A stretch of DNA of 64,000 nt from contig NZ_JBNCMT010000028.1 of NCBI RefSeq assembly GCF_049846925.1, positions 10,558 to 74,557 on the forward strand, given 5' to 3'. Under the pieces are notes generated by a model. The model was given only the letters and a program-made list of their open reading frames with translations. It did no database searches and was not told where the DNA came from. Position 1 is the first letter of the stretch. Every line of letters begins with the position of its first letter. Of the stretch, positions 44,074-52,172 are shown one piece after another. Made by a program: the position numbers and the translations under genes. The DNA comes from Brevibacillus_H sp049846925. Lineage in GTDB: Bacteria > Bacillota > Bacilli > Brevibacillales > Brevibacillaceae.

Positions 44074-45951
44074 GTGAGCAGATTTAATCAAAAAGTAGGT
44101 TTTGCACTTCTTGCCAGCGTACTTGGTACAAGCATGATGGCGGGCTCTATTTTGGCAGCACCACTCGCACCTGTGAATCACGTGGACTGGCTCGTTAAAA
44201 AGGGCGTCATTAGTGAATCCAAAACAGGTGATTACCAACTAGATAAAAGTATTTCTCTGGCAGAAGCAATCACCATTTTTGCTAGAGCAAACGGTGCAAC
44301 AGTTACTCCTGTAAAAGGGGGACACTGGTCAGCTCCTTACATTAATTGGGCCGTGTCCAAAGGTGCATTGACGGACAAGCAATCCAAAACTCCGATGGCT
44401 CCTGTTTCTGCAGCAGAATTAAACGAAATTGGGAAAAAACTCGGAGTTACTCTTGAATTGGCAGAAGCAAAACACGTAACGAGAGGCAACTTCTTTACTG
44501 CCTTGGGTGACGCACTTACGACACAAGTTACCATTGCACACGTAAACGATGTTCATGGGCATATTGAAGAGAATGCAAGTGGAAAAGAGTACGGTTATGC
44601 AAAAATGAACACGCTGGTTAAAGAATGGCGTGCAGAAAATCCAAACTTCTTGTTGCTGGATGCAGGTGACACCTTCCAGGGTACGATTTTTGTCAATCAG
44701 ATGAAGGGCGAATCGATCCTTCCTATCTTGAATCACATGGGATTTAATGCAATGGCTGCAGGTAACCATGAATTTGACTTCGGTTACCAGCAATTGCTCA
44801 AGTTGAAAGATGGTTTGAAATATCCATTGCTTTCTGCAAACATCTTTACACAAGATAACAAACAACTGTTGGTTCCAACTTACAAAGTAGAAATTGACGG
44901 TAAAAAATTCGTGTTCTTCAGCATGACAGCAGAGGATACACCAATTTTGACTCACCCGGATAACGTAAAAGGCTTAACTTTCAAAAATCCAATTGAAATT
45001 GCGAAAACAGTTGTACCAGAACTGAAAAAAGAAGCTGACCACGTCATTCTTCTTTCTCACGTGGGTGTTGATGTGGACCGTGAAATCGCCAAAAACGTAC
45101 CGGGAATCGATCTGATTATTGGTGGTCACTCCCATACACAAATCAAGGAGCCTGAGTTAGTTAACGGTACATACATTGTCCAAGACTGGGAGTACGGCAA
45201 ATCCATTGGACGTGCAGATTTGTTCTATTACAAAAATGAACTGGTTACATTCAGTGGTGGAATTGCCGAGTACAACGAGAAAGTACAACCAGATCCAGAA
45301 GTAGATAAAATGGTTAAAGACATCGTGAAAAAAGTAGACGATTCCATGAATGTGGTCATTGCGAAGTCTGAAGTGGATTTGGACGGAGATCGTGCGCTTG
45401 TTCGTACCCGTGAGACGAATGTCGGAAACCTGATTACCGATATTATGCTTGCTCGTACGAAAACGATCAAAGGTCATGAGGCAGATGTTGCTTTGACCAA
45501 TGCAGGTGGTATCCGCACGCAGTTGAAAGCAGGAGATATTACCAAAAAAGGTCTGTACACGCTCCTTCCATTCCCGAATACACTCACAGTAGTGGAAGTA
45601 ACGGGTGAAGAATTGAAACAGGCGTTGGAAAGTGGAGTAAGTGAAGTAGAGAAAGGCGCAGGTCGCTTCCCGCAAGTGAGCGGCATGTCATTCAGCTACG
45701 ACCCGGCTCAACCAGCAGGACAACGTGTGATCGAAGTGAAAGTTGGGGGTCAACCACTTGATCTTGCGAAAACATACAAAGTGGCAACTAATGACTTCGT
45801 TGCTTCCGGCGGAGATGGATACACTTCCTTGAAAAAGGCAAATGCATTCAACACCGGCTTGACGCTGTTCAGCGTGGTAGAAGAAGCGTTAATCCAACAA
45901 AAAGTAGTAAAACCGCAAGTGGAAAAACGTATCGTTGAAGTAAAAAAATAA
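44074..45951 (+). CDS. Secreted 5'-nucleotidase/2',3'-cyclic phosphodiesterase with N-terminal SLH-like domains
   Basis: 625 aa from a GTG after GGGGGAAAAGTAGCA. A signal peptide (to about 30) is followed by two SLH-like repeats (about 35-130; VDWLVKKGVISE ... SISLAEAITIFARANG and HWSAPYINWAVSKGALTD). A UshA-type metallophosphatase core follows with HVNDVHGH, DAGDTFQGT, AAGNHEFDFGY, GGHSHTQ and a C-terminal 5'-nucleotidase domain (RTRETNVGNLITDIM; ALTNAGGIRTQLKAG; ASGGDGYTSL). Acts at the cell surface on nucleotides. Confidence 0.88.
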   Translation: MSRFNQKVGFALLASVLGTSMMAGSILAAPLAPVNHVDWLVKKGVISESKTGDYQLDKSISLAEAITIFARANGATVTPVKGGHWSAPYINWAVSKGALTDKQSKTPMAPVSAAELNEIGKKLGVTLELAEAKHVTRGNFFTALGDALTTQVTIAHVNDVHGHIEENASGKEYGYAKMNTLVKEWRAENPNFLLLDAGDTFQGTIFVNQMKGESILPILNHMGFNAMAAGNHEFDFGYQQLLKLKDGLKYPLLSANIFTQDNKQLLVPTYKVEIDGKKFVFFSMTAEDTPILTHPDNVKGLTFKNPIEIAKTVVPELKKEADHVILLSHVGVDVDREIAKNVPGIDLIIGGHSHTQIKEPELVNGTYIVQDWEYGKSIGRADLFYYKNELVTFSGGIAEYNEKVQPDPEVDKMVKDIVKKVDDSMNVVIAKSEVDLDGDRALVRTRETNVGNLITDIMLARTKTIKGHEADVALTNAGGIRTQLKAGDITKKGLYTLLPFPNTLTVVEVTGEELKQALESGVSEVEKGAGRFPQVSGMSFSYDPAQPAGQRVIEVKVGGQPLDLAKTYKVATNDFVASGGDGYTSLKKANAFNTGLTLFSVVEEALIQQKVVKPQVEKRIVEVKK

Positions 45952-45968
45952 TTGTTTCAACTGTAGAC

Positions 45969-46014
45969 AAAGCTCTTACGTCATGAAGGTTATCACAGCG
46001 TAAGAGCTTTTCTT
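45969..46014 (+). terminator. Rho-independent terminator
   Basis: Twelve-bp stem AAAGCTCTTACG / CGTAAGAGCTTT followed by TCTTTCC. Confidence 0.85.
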
Positions 46015-46031
46015 TCCATTGTTTCTCGAAA

Positions 46032-46181
46032 TTATGGGCGAATCTCTTGCCTGTTGTCGGCCGCATCTGCCCGCTTTTGGGCTTCTACATCATCTGCATC
46101 TGCCATTCTTGAGTTGTACTGTACATCTTCGCTTTTTCCAATCGGCATGTTTTTATCAGCGATTTTGCCCGTTTTGGCCAT
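46032..46181 (-). CDS. YfhD-like small sporulation protein
   Basis: 49 aa; ATG after AAGGGGGTGTTGAGC. Motif ADADDVEAQKRADAADNRQ matches the conserved C-terminal half of YfhD-type proteins (as I recall it). Divergent from ytrH; a CATACTA stretch upstream recalls a SigG -10. Family call is moderate. Confidence 0.65.
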   Translation of the reverse strand: MAKTGKIADKNMPIGKSEDVQYNSRMADADDVEAQKRADAADNRQEIRP

Positions 46182-46332
46182 GCTCAACACCCCCTTATCA
46201 GTATGCAAGCTATTCATTAGTATGGTTGGTTATCACCTGAAACTTGACTGGTGTGTTTTGGGTATTTGCGCTCATAAAAGTCGGACTTGTTGCGTAAGTG
46301 TAATCATACGCTTCCGGGGGAGTGCGGTGCGA

Positions 46333-46665
46333 ATGTTCCAGGTGGTTCTCACGTTTTTTGTTGCTTACGGGATTGTGATTGGTGGTTCCATTTTTGGTGG
46401 GATTGGTTCTTTTCTGGCTGATCAGCCGCCATTTGATGCAAGACAACCTCCACTGGTAAAGATGATGGAACTGGCAAACCAACTCAAGATTTGGGGGTTG
46501 GTGGGTGCCCTTGGTGGAACGTTTGATTCGTTTTTACAAATTGAAAAAATATTTCTCGGTAATTTCTCACCTGTGCTCAAACAGTTGATCCTGATCCTTG
46601 CTGCTTTTGTCGGAGCTCATGTGGGAACGATTACGATTCATTGGCTTGTGCAGGTACGTACATGA
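46333..46665 (+). CDS. ytrH: Sporulation membrane protein YtrH
   Basis: 110 aa (ATG at 46333; a GTG two codons upstream is possible). Multi-pass membrane protein starting FQVVLTFFVAYGIVIGGSIF, with IWGLVGALGGTFDSFLQIEK. In B. subtilis YtrH and YtrI are SigE-controlled proteins of the mother cell. Overlaps ytrI by 4 bp. Confidence 0.85.
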   Translation: MFQVVLTFFVAYGIVIGGSIFGGIGSFLADQPPFDARQPPLVKMMELANQLKIWGLVGALGGTFDSFLQIEKIFLGNFSPVLKQLILILAAFVGAHVGTITIHWLVQVRT

Positions 46666-47147
46666 AATCAGATCGGATCACTTACTGGAAGAGATATCTG
46701 GTACTGTTTGTCTTTGGCATGCTGGTAGGAAGTGGGCTGTTTCTTTTTTTGTACGGGCGAGAGATGGAGCACCTAATGTTGATTAATCGGAATTTGGATC
46801 TAAGAAATGAACGATTGGAAGAAGAGTTGCTAAATTTAAGGCACTCACAAAAGGTGGCAAGAAAAAAGCAGGACATTCAAATTGAAGAGATTCAGGTCAC
46901 GCTGCTTGATCCACGACCGGATGCTTTTACTGAAGCAGAAGTGGTTCGCTTATTGGAGAAGGATTTGGCACCGTTGAAAGGGAAGAAAGTAGATCAGGTG
47001 AAAGAAGTTCACCTGATCCTCCATGAAATGCTATATCGGCGAGAATACGTGATTAACGGGAAGGTCACGGAAGTCAGACTCAAAACAGCAGTCATCTCCA
47101 AAGTTCTCTTCCTCTCCGTAACCGTCCAGGTAAAAATAGATATCTGA
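46662..47147 (+). CDS. ytrI: Sporulation membrane protein YtrI
   Basis: 161 aa; ATG overlapping the ytrH stop codon (ATGA). One membrane segment (YLVLFVFGMLVGSGLFLFLY), a coiled-coil region (RNLDLRNERLEEELLNLRHS) and a conserved tail. Partner of YtrH in sporulation. Confidence 0.85.
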   Translation: MKSDRITYWKRYLVLFVFGMLVGSGLFLFLYGREMEHLMLINRNLDLRNERLEEELLNLRHSQKVARKKQDIQIEEIQVTLLDPRPDAFTEAEVVRLLEKDLAPLKGKKVDQVKEVHLILHEMLYRREYVINGKVTEVRLKTAVISKVLFLSVTVQVKIDI

Positions 47148-47156
47148 CAATTGAAT

Positions 47157-47183
47157 TGAAACCGATCCCTGTTCTCGTTCGTA
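47157..47183 (+). promoter_or_regulatory. Candidate SigW-type promoter of spo0M
   Basis: TGAAAC (47157-47162) and CGTA (47180-47183) with a 17-base spacer; SigW consensus is TGAAAC-N16-CGTA. B. subtilis spo0M is known to be read from a SigW promoter, which supports this match despite the one-base longer spacing. Confidence 0.5.
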
Positions 47184-47236
47184 AAAAGGTAAGGCAGCAA
47201 AATTGTTCAAAACCCCAATTGTAAGGAGAGGAAATC

Positions 47237-48013
47237 ATGTCATTCTTTAAGAAAATTTTGGCGAGCGTTGGTGTTGGTTCTGCAAAAGTAGATACAAGGT
47301 TGCATAATGATTCTTTGGAACCAGGAGATACAGTTAGCGGAGATGTGTATATTACAGGTGGAGATGTGGAGCAGGAGATTGACGATATTTATTTGTACGT
47401 CATCACGCATTACGAGCGAGAGTACGATGATAAAAAGGTAAAGGAAGAGTGCATCCTGGCGAAGCAACGATTGGCAGAACGGTTTGTCCTGCAGCCAAAG
47501 GAACAAAAGGTTCTTGCGTTCTCCTTCCAGCTTCCATATGAAACACCACTTACCATGGGCAGACAGCCGGTGTATCTCCGTACTGGTCTCGATATTAAAA
47601 ATGCGATTGACCCGGGAGATTCTGATTTTATTCAGGTACTGCCTCATCCATTAATGGAAATAGTGCTTGATGCGGTAGAAGACGTTGGCTTCCAGTTATT
47701 TAAGGTCGATTGTGAATACAACCGCCATTTGGGACGTAAATACCCATTTGTCCAGGAGTTTGAATTCCGCCCGACAGGAAAATATCGCAGCCGTCTGGAA
47801 GAGCTTGAGGTTGTCTTCTTTTTGAAGGAGTCGGAGTTGGAAGTATTGCTCGAACTTGACAAGCGGGCGCGTGGATTCTTTGGTGCAATGGAAGAAGCGT
47901 TTAATATGGATGAGCGATATGCTCGCTTCCGTTTAACCGCAGCGGATTTACAACGTCCTGAGGAAGACATTGCTGACTTCATTGATGATCTCATTCAAAG
48001 AAATTTGCGATAA
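47237..48013 (+). CDS. spo0M: Sporulation-control protein Spo0M
   Basis: 258 aa; ATG after AAGGAGAGGAAATC. Typical Spo0M start MSFFKKILASVGVGSAKVDT and arrestin-like beta-sandwich, with GDTVSGDVYITGGDVEQEID and a C-terminal acidic region. Acts in early sporulation and cell-envelope stress; mechanism not fully settled. Single gene with its own terminator. Confidence 0.93.
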   Translation: MSFFKKILASVGVGSAKVDTRLHNDSLEPGDTVSGDVYITGGDVEQEIDDIYLYVITHYEREYDDKKVKEECILAKQRLAERFVLQPKEQKVLAFSFQLPYETPLTMGRQPVYLRTGLDIKNAIDPGDSDFIQVLPHPLMEIVLDAVEDVGFQLFKVDCEYNRHLGRKYPFVQEFEFRPTGKYRSRLEELEVVFFLKESELEVLLELDKRARGFFGAMEEAFNMDERYARFRLTAADLQRPEEDIADFIDDLIQRNLR

Positions 48014-48069
48014 CTGTAAAAAATGTCACAGATCAGACGTGAATATCAACAATTGAACTGATATAATAG

Positions 48070-48106
48070 AAAACGAGCCAAGTTCTTTCCTGCTTGGCTC
48101 GTTTTA
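48070..48106. terminator. Bidirectional terminator
   Basis: Perfect 13-bp stem AAAACGAGCCAAG / CTTGGCTCGTTTT between spo0M and the convergent haemoglobin gene. Confidence 0.92.
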
Positions 48107-48114
48107 TTTACTTA

Positions 48115-48480
48115 CTAGCGATGCAGGACTTCCGCTTTCATACTAAGTAGTTTGGAGACAACCTGATTGATTTGTTCTTCACTGACACCGAACTCTGCCA
48201 AACTGGATACAAGATGGGTAGCTACGGCCTGAAAATGTTCTTCTTGCAGATTCATTCCTTCGTGTGCTCTGGCCATGCTATTCCCAGTATATTGATTAGG
48301 ACCACCAGTTACCCAACTTATAAACAGTGTTTGGTGAAGGGCCTGTTTTTTCATATCAGTATGATGGAAAAAATGACTAATCGTTGCGTCCGCTAATACT
48401 TTCTCGTAAAAGCGATCAACCACTTTGGTAATTCCTTCTTTTCCACCAAGCTGTTCATATAAAGTAAGCATTGAATTCAA
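48115..48480 (-). CDS. Truncated haemoglobin, group I
   Basis: 121 aa; the GGAGG site sits eight bases before a TTG, so this start was chosen (an ATG three codons on is possible). Typical helices: LTLYEQLGGKEGITKVVDRF at the start, TGGPNQYTGNSMARAHEGMN, and HFQAVATHL with the proximal His. Binds O2/NO. Divergent from a Crp/Fnr regulator gene and with palindromes between them. Confidence 0.9.
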   Translation of the reverse strand: MNSMLTLYEQLGGKEGITKVVDRFYEKVLADATISHFFHHTDMKKQALHQTLFISWVTGGPNQYTGNSMARAHEGMNLQEEHFQAVATHLVSSLAEFGVSEEQINQVVSKLLSMKAEVLHR

Positions 48481-48518
48481 AAGAAAAACCTCCATTTACT
48501 CATTAATACTATTACAAT

Positions 48519-48539
48519 ACTTTAAAGTTTACTAAGTAA
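48519..48539. promoter_or_regulatory. Two adjacent palindromes between globin and Crp/Fnr genes
   Basis: ACTTTAAAGT (48519-48528, perfect) and TTACTAAGTAA (48529-48539, perfect 5-1-5). They lie in the 102-bp divergent region. Likely operators, possibly of the adjacent regulator; not the TGTGA-N6-TCACA Fnr consensus. Confidence 0.5.
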
Positions 48540-48582
48540 GTGTGATTCTACTAACATGATTTTTGACAGAGAGGTGAACGAA

Positions 48583-49086
48583 TTGATCCTGCATAAAGGA
48601 GAAGTGTTATTTCGTCAAGGGGAGTCAGGACCACTCTTTAAACTGAATAGTGGCCTTTTGAAAGTGATTCGCTTGCAAGAGGATGGGACGACTTTTCTTT
48701 TTAACTTCTTGTTGCCGGGCGAGGTTTTTCCTCATCATTCTTTAATTACACCAAAGGAATACCACGGTACTGCTATTGCAGTGATGACGAGTGAAATTGA
48801 GGTTATTCCTGCGGAAGATTGGTATAAACGACTTGCGAATGATCCAGTACAATACAGAGACGTGGCATTGCTTTTACAGAGCAGACTGCGTACGATGCAA
48901 CAGAGAATCGATCAGTTAACCGTGGTTACGCCTCGGGAGAGATTGAACTTGTTGTATGAGTGGTTTCATACTTATCTGGGAAAAATTCCGATTCTTGAGT
49001 TGCTGACACAGGAGGAAATTGGACAACTGATTGGCGTGCGACGAGAGACCGTCAATCGCTTGCTGCGTGAAATGAAAGAAGAGTGA
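48583..49086 (+). CDS. Crp/Fnr-family transcription regulator
   Basis: 167 aa. Chosen start is the TTG after GAGAGGTGAACGAA; an ATG at 48556 lacks a ribosome site. Cyclic-nucleotide-binding-like fold (ILHKGEVLFRQGESGPLFKL ... LLPGEVFPHHSLI) and a C-terminal winged HTH (LTQEEIGQLIGVRRETVNRL). No cysteines for an Fe-S cluster; the sensed ligand is unknown. Divergent from the globin gene, so it may control it. Confidence 0.85.
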   Translation: MILHKGEVLFRQGESGPLFKLNSGLLKVIRLQEDGTTFLFNFLLPGEVFPHHSLITPKEYHGTAIAVMTSEIEVIPAEDWYKRLANDPVQYRDVALLLQSRLRTMQQRIDQLTVVTPRERLNLLYEWFHTYLGKIPILELLTQEEIGQLIGVRRETVNRLLREMKEE

Positions 49087-49124
49087 AAACAGGAGCCTTG
49101 AAAGCAGGCATCCTGTTTTTTTTT
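49086..49124 (+). terminator. Rho-independent terminator
   Basis: Stem AAAACAGGA / TCCTGTTTT followed by a T-run. Confidence 0.8.
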
Positions 49125-49196
49125 TGCATTCGTATGTATGTGGCTGCATTTTTCTGACAATACTGTGAGCATGAACTAAAGAGGAGGAATTTTCCA

Positions 49197-49967
49197 ATGA
49201 ATTTATTAGAAAAAACCAGAAAGATCAATTCTATGCTCCAGAAAACGATGGGGGGCAGCGGAGTAAGCTATCAGGAGATTGCCAAGCTACTGTCAGAGGT
49301 CATTTCATGTAATGTTTATATCATTACATCCGACGGTATTGTTCTCGGTAATGGATTGTCACAAGAGTTTAGTTTGCAAGAAGAGGGCAAGAATATTTTA
49401 CCCAAGGATTATGCTTATAAGCTGCTTGAGGTAAATTCTTCACTTGCCAACGTGGGCATCGATAACCCGTACAGTATGCTGGCTTCAGAATGGACAAATC
49501 TGTTCCCACAAATGACGACAACGATTGCGCCGATTATCGCAGGTGGCGGTAGATTGGGTACGCTCGTTCTGTTGCGAGCCTATGGTGCATTCGATACGGA
49601 AGATATGATCCTTGCTGAGATTGGAGCGACGGTAATTGGCATGAAAATTGTCCGCCATCGTACAGAAGAGATTGAAAGCGAAGTCCGTGAGAAAACATTT
49701 GCTAAGATTGCCCTGTCTTCTCTCTCGTACAGCGAGCAAATTGCTATCGAAAAAATCATGGAACAACTGGATGCCAAAGAAGGATTGCTTGTCGCCAGTC
49801 AATTGGCAGATCAGGCTGGACTTACCCGTTCTGTCATCGTCAATGCACTTCGTAAATTGGCAAGTGCCGGGGTGCTTGAATCTCGCTCCCTTGGAATGAA
49901 AGGAACTTATATCAAAGTGTTAAATGACAAGTTCCAGACAGAGCTTGCCAAGTGGAAGACTTCATAA
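49197..49967 (+). CDS. CodY-family regulator with altered effector pocket
   Basis: 256 aa, ATG after GAGGAGGAATTTTCCA. Strong CodY match in both halves: NLLEKTRKINSMLQKTMGG at the start, GGGRLGTLVLLRAYGAF, ASLSYSE-type linker (ALSSLSYSEQIAIEKIMEQL) and a winged HTH SQLADQAGLTRSVIVNALRK. CodY senses branched-chain amino acids and GTP. By alignment to the B. subtilis sequence as I remember it, Arg61 becomes Glu and the TAFPV (96-100) loop becomes SMLAS, so the isoleucine pocket looks lost. Its gene is not beside the clpQY/hslUV genes that normally accompany codY. Probably a CodY paralogue with a changed signal. Confidence 0.85.
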   Translation: MNLLEKTRKINSMLQKTMGGSGVSYQEIAKLLSEVISCNVYIITSDGIVLGNGLSQEFSLQEEGKNILPKDYAYKLLEVNSSLANVGIDNPYSMLASEWTNLFPQMTTTIAPIIAGGGRLGTLVLLRAYGAFDTEDMILAEIGATVIGMKIVRHRTEEIESEVREKTFAKIALSSLSYSEQIAIEKIMEQLDAKEGLLVASQLADQAGLTRSVIVNALRKLASAGVLESRSLGMKGTYIKVLNDKFQTELAKWKTS

Positions 49968-49995
49968 TCGAGGAAAATACATATGGTAATCAAAG

Positions 49996-50034
49996 AAACA
50001 GCCCATCGCTTACAAGGCGACGGGCTGTTTTGTT
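49996..50034. terminator. Bidirectional terminator
   Basis: Stem AAACAGCCCATCGC / GCGACGGGCTGTTT with T-run on the plus strand; overlaps the end of the convergent MFS gene. Confidence 0.85.
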
Positions 50035-51320
50035 TCTGTTAGACCTTTGTTCGACTGTTGCCATGCAGGATGCTGCTCCATTCGGCGGAAATCCCGAATC
50101 AAAAAGCAGGCAAATCCGATAATGGCAAGACACAGACCACCACCAAGCAACAATTGCGCCGGAGTAGCCACGCCTTTTTCTAAAATAAAGGCAGCAAGAG
50201 CGTAACTGACTGGTCCAAGACCACTTGCCATCATGGTTAACAGGGACATGACTCTACCCAGCATGCGGTCTTCCACAACCGTCTGGATAAAGGTAAAAAT
50301 GGGAATATTGGTACAGCTAATACAGAATCCGGCGATAAACATGGCTGCAAGCCCAAACGGTAAAGCAGTCATTAATCCAAGCGCAGAGATGGATAGGCCG
50401 AGGATGCCAATGAAAGCAGCCAGGTAAACGTAGTAGCCCCGGAACCCTTTGGCGAGCCCTGTAATCAAGGCACCGGCGATCGCACCAACACCGACAGCTC
50501 CCTGCAAGAAACCAAATGTACTTCCTTCCCAACCTAATTTTTTGATCAGCACGGGAAGTCCGATGTGAAGCGGGCCCATGAACATCAAGTTAATGAAGAG
50601 GGCCAAAAACAGGATAATGACAATGGAGCGAATACTTTTCGCATAACGAATCCCTGCCAGGGTGTCTTGAAGCATGGAAGACTTCGCATTGGTCTCTTCT
50701 GTGTGAGTATCTGAATCAGTCTGTATCCCCATTTTCATTGCAAGAATGGCAACCATGCTCATGAGAAAGACAATGCTGATGGAGAAAAACATCAGTGGAT
50801 AATTCTTCGAAAAGAGGAGGAAGGAAGCAAACAGTGGACCAACAATCATGCTCAATTGCTGAGAAGTTTCCATAATACTGTTTGCAGCCGCTAATTTTTC
50901 TTTTGCGATGACTTGCGGAACAATAGACGATCTGGCAGGCCAGAAGAATGAATCAACAATCCCAAAGATGACTGACATGATGTAAACGCCTGTAGTGAGC
51001 CACTCACCCACTCCCTGCATCAAAAATAAACTGAATAAACCAAGGACGATGGCCCGTGCAAGCACCGAAGCTGCGAGGACATACTTGCGATTGAATCGAT
51101 CAGCGATGACTCCACCGACCAGCATAAAAAACAGACGAGGGAGTGACATGCATAACAGAGCTGTACCTAATATCCCTTCCGAATTCGTCACGTCAACAAC
51201 AAACCACGAGAGCAGGATGAAGATAGAGGCATCACCTACTGCGGAGAAGACCGTACCGATCCACAGACTGATGAAATTCCGATTTTTCCAGATTGGCGTA
51301 TCGAGTTGCTCTGCTTTCAT
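50010..51320 (-). CDS. MFS transporter (macrolide-efflux type)
   Basis: 436 aa, 12 membrane helices, starting FISLWIGTVFSAVGDASIF. GGVIADRFNRKYVLAASVLA is the MFS motif between helices 2 and 3. Belongs to the MefA/YxlH-like efflux group. Starts inside the stop of the ArsR gene (ATGA overlap), so the two form an operon and the regulator likely controls the exporter. Confidence 0.9.
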   Translation of the reverse strand: MKAEQLDTPIWKNRNFISLWIGTVFSAVGDASIFILLSWFVVDVTNSEGILGTALLCMSLPRLFFMLVGGVIADRFNRKYVLAASVLARAIVLGLFSLFLMQGVGEWLTTGVYIMSVIFGIVDSFFWPARSSIVPQVIAKEKLAAANSIMETSQQLSMIVGPLFASFLLFSKNYPLMFFSISIVFLMSMVAILAMKMGIQTDSDTHTEETNAKSSMLQDTLAGIRYAKSIRSIVIILFLALFINLMFMGPLHIGLPVLIKKLGWEGSTFGFLQGAVGVGAIAGALITGLAKGFRGYYVYLAAFIGILGLSISALGLMTALPFGLAAMFIAGFCISCTNIPIFTFIQTVVEDRMLGRVMSLLTMMASGLGPVSYALAAFILEKGVATPAQLLLGGGLCLAIIGFACFLIRDFRRMEQHPAWQQSNKGLTETKQPVAL

Positions 51321-52003
51321 TCTGGATCATCCTTCCTTTTTACAACGATTGGTGAAAGCATCTCATAACCTTCAGGCAGTCGGTCATCATCGGGAAGGAA
51401 ATGCTGCTCGTTGGTCATAAAACCGACATTTAACAGGTAAAATATCTCGTTTAGGTCCCGAGCTTCACCAGCATCAATTTGTGCCTGGTACTCTCTTTCT
51501 TTTTCCCACAATTCTTGCAAAAGAGCTTCATATCGGGTCAACCACTCGTTGATCACCTCACGGGGAAGTTTGGCTTCTCCTACTACGGCTACGAATGGCG
51601 GTTTATCCTCAAGCTCAGCAAATTTCTGGAAGGAAGAATCAGGGGATTTGTATACTCTGGAGATTGCACTACGTAACTGATTCACAATGATCTCTTGAGC
51701 AAATGTCGTATCTTCACGCAAATGTGGCAGAAGCTCTTCACTGATGACAAAATCAAGAGCAGTCGAACGGTAAAACTTTTGGATGATGCCGTTTTTTTCT
51801 TCAGTTCGTTTTACCTCTATGAAGCCGTTTGTCTCCAGTTCTTTCAGATGGTAGTGAATGCGGGAGGGAGACTGCCCGATTCGTTCTGCAAGCTGTTTTC
51901 CTGTCAGTTCTTCTACAAGAAGCATGGTAATCAATTGAATGCGGAGCGGATCACTGACCGCCTTCATCTGTTCGAGGGTTTCGATGACAAAGTACTTTTT
52001 CAT
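51317..52003 (-). CDS. ArsR-family HTH regulator
   Basis: 228 aa; ATG after AAAGGTGATTCCC. N-terminal winged HTH: METLEQ-type start, AVSDPLRIQLITMLLVEELT, GKQLAERIGQSPSRIHYHLK, then FIEVKRTEEKNG. The extra C-terminal 130 residues resemble YtrA/ArsR-with-effector domains. Operator repeats lie upstream. Likely a repressor of itself and the MFS gene. Confidence 0.88.
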   Translation of the reverse strand: MKKYFVIETLEQMKAVSDPLRIQLITMLLVEELTGKQLAERIGQSPSRIHYHLKELETNGFIEVKRTEEKNGIIQKFYRSTALDFVISEELLPHLREDTTFAQEIIVNQLRSAISRVYKSPDSSFQKFAELEDKPPFVAVVGEAKLPREVINEWLTRYEALLQELWEKEREYQAQIDAGEARDLNEIFYLLNVGFMTNEQHFLPDDDRLPEGYEMLSPIVVKRKDDPE

Positions 52004-52043
52004 GGGAATCACCTTTCTACTTTGTTTGTACATTTCCTTTAAA

Positions 52044-52086
52044 TTGAACGTTCAAATATTCTTGAACGTATTGTAACACTTGAACG
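52044..52086 (-). promoter_or_regulatory. Operator: three TTGAACG repeats spaced 18 bp
   Basis: TTGAACG at 52044-52050, 52062-52068 and 52080-52086, exactly 18 bp apart. The first is part of a perfect 12-base palindrome (TTGAACGTTCAA, 52044-52055). Located just upstream of the ArsR gene, and a TACAAT -10-like sequence lies among them (minus strand). Probable autoregulation site. Confidence 0.65.
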
Positions 52087-52172
52087 CTTGGCGCCACAAG
52101 AAAAATTTTTCTGTTTATTCAAAAACGTGTTACAATGAGGCATGCCGCATGATGAGAAGGTAGGGATTTCAA

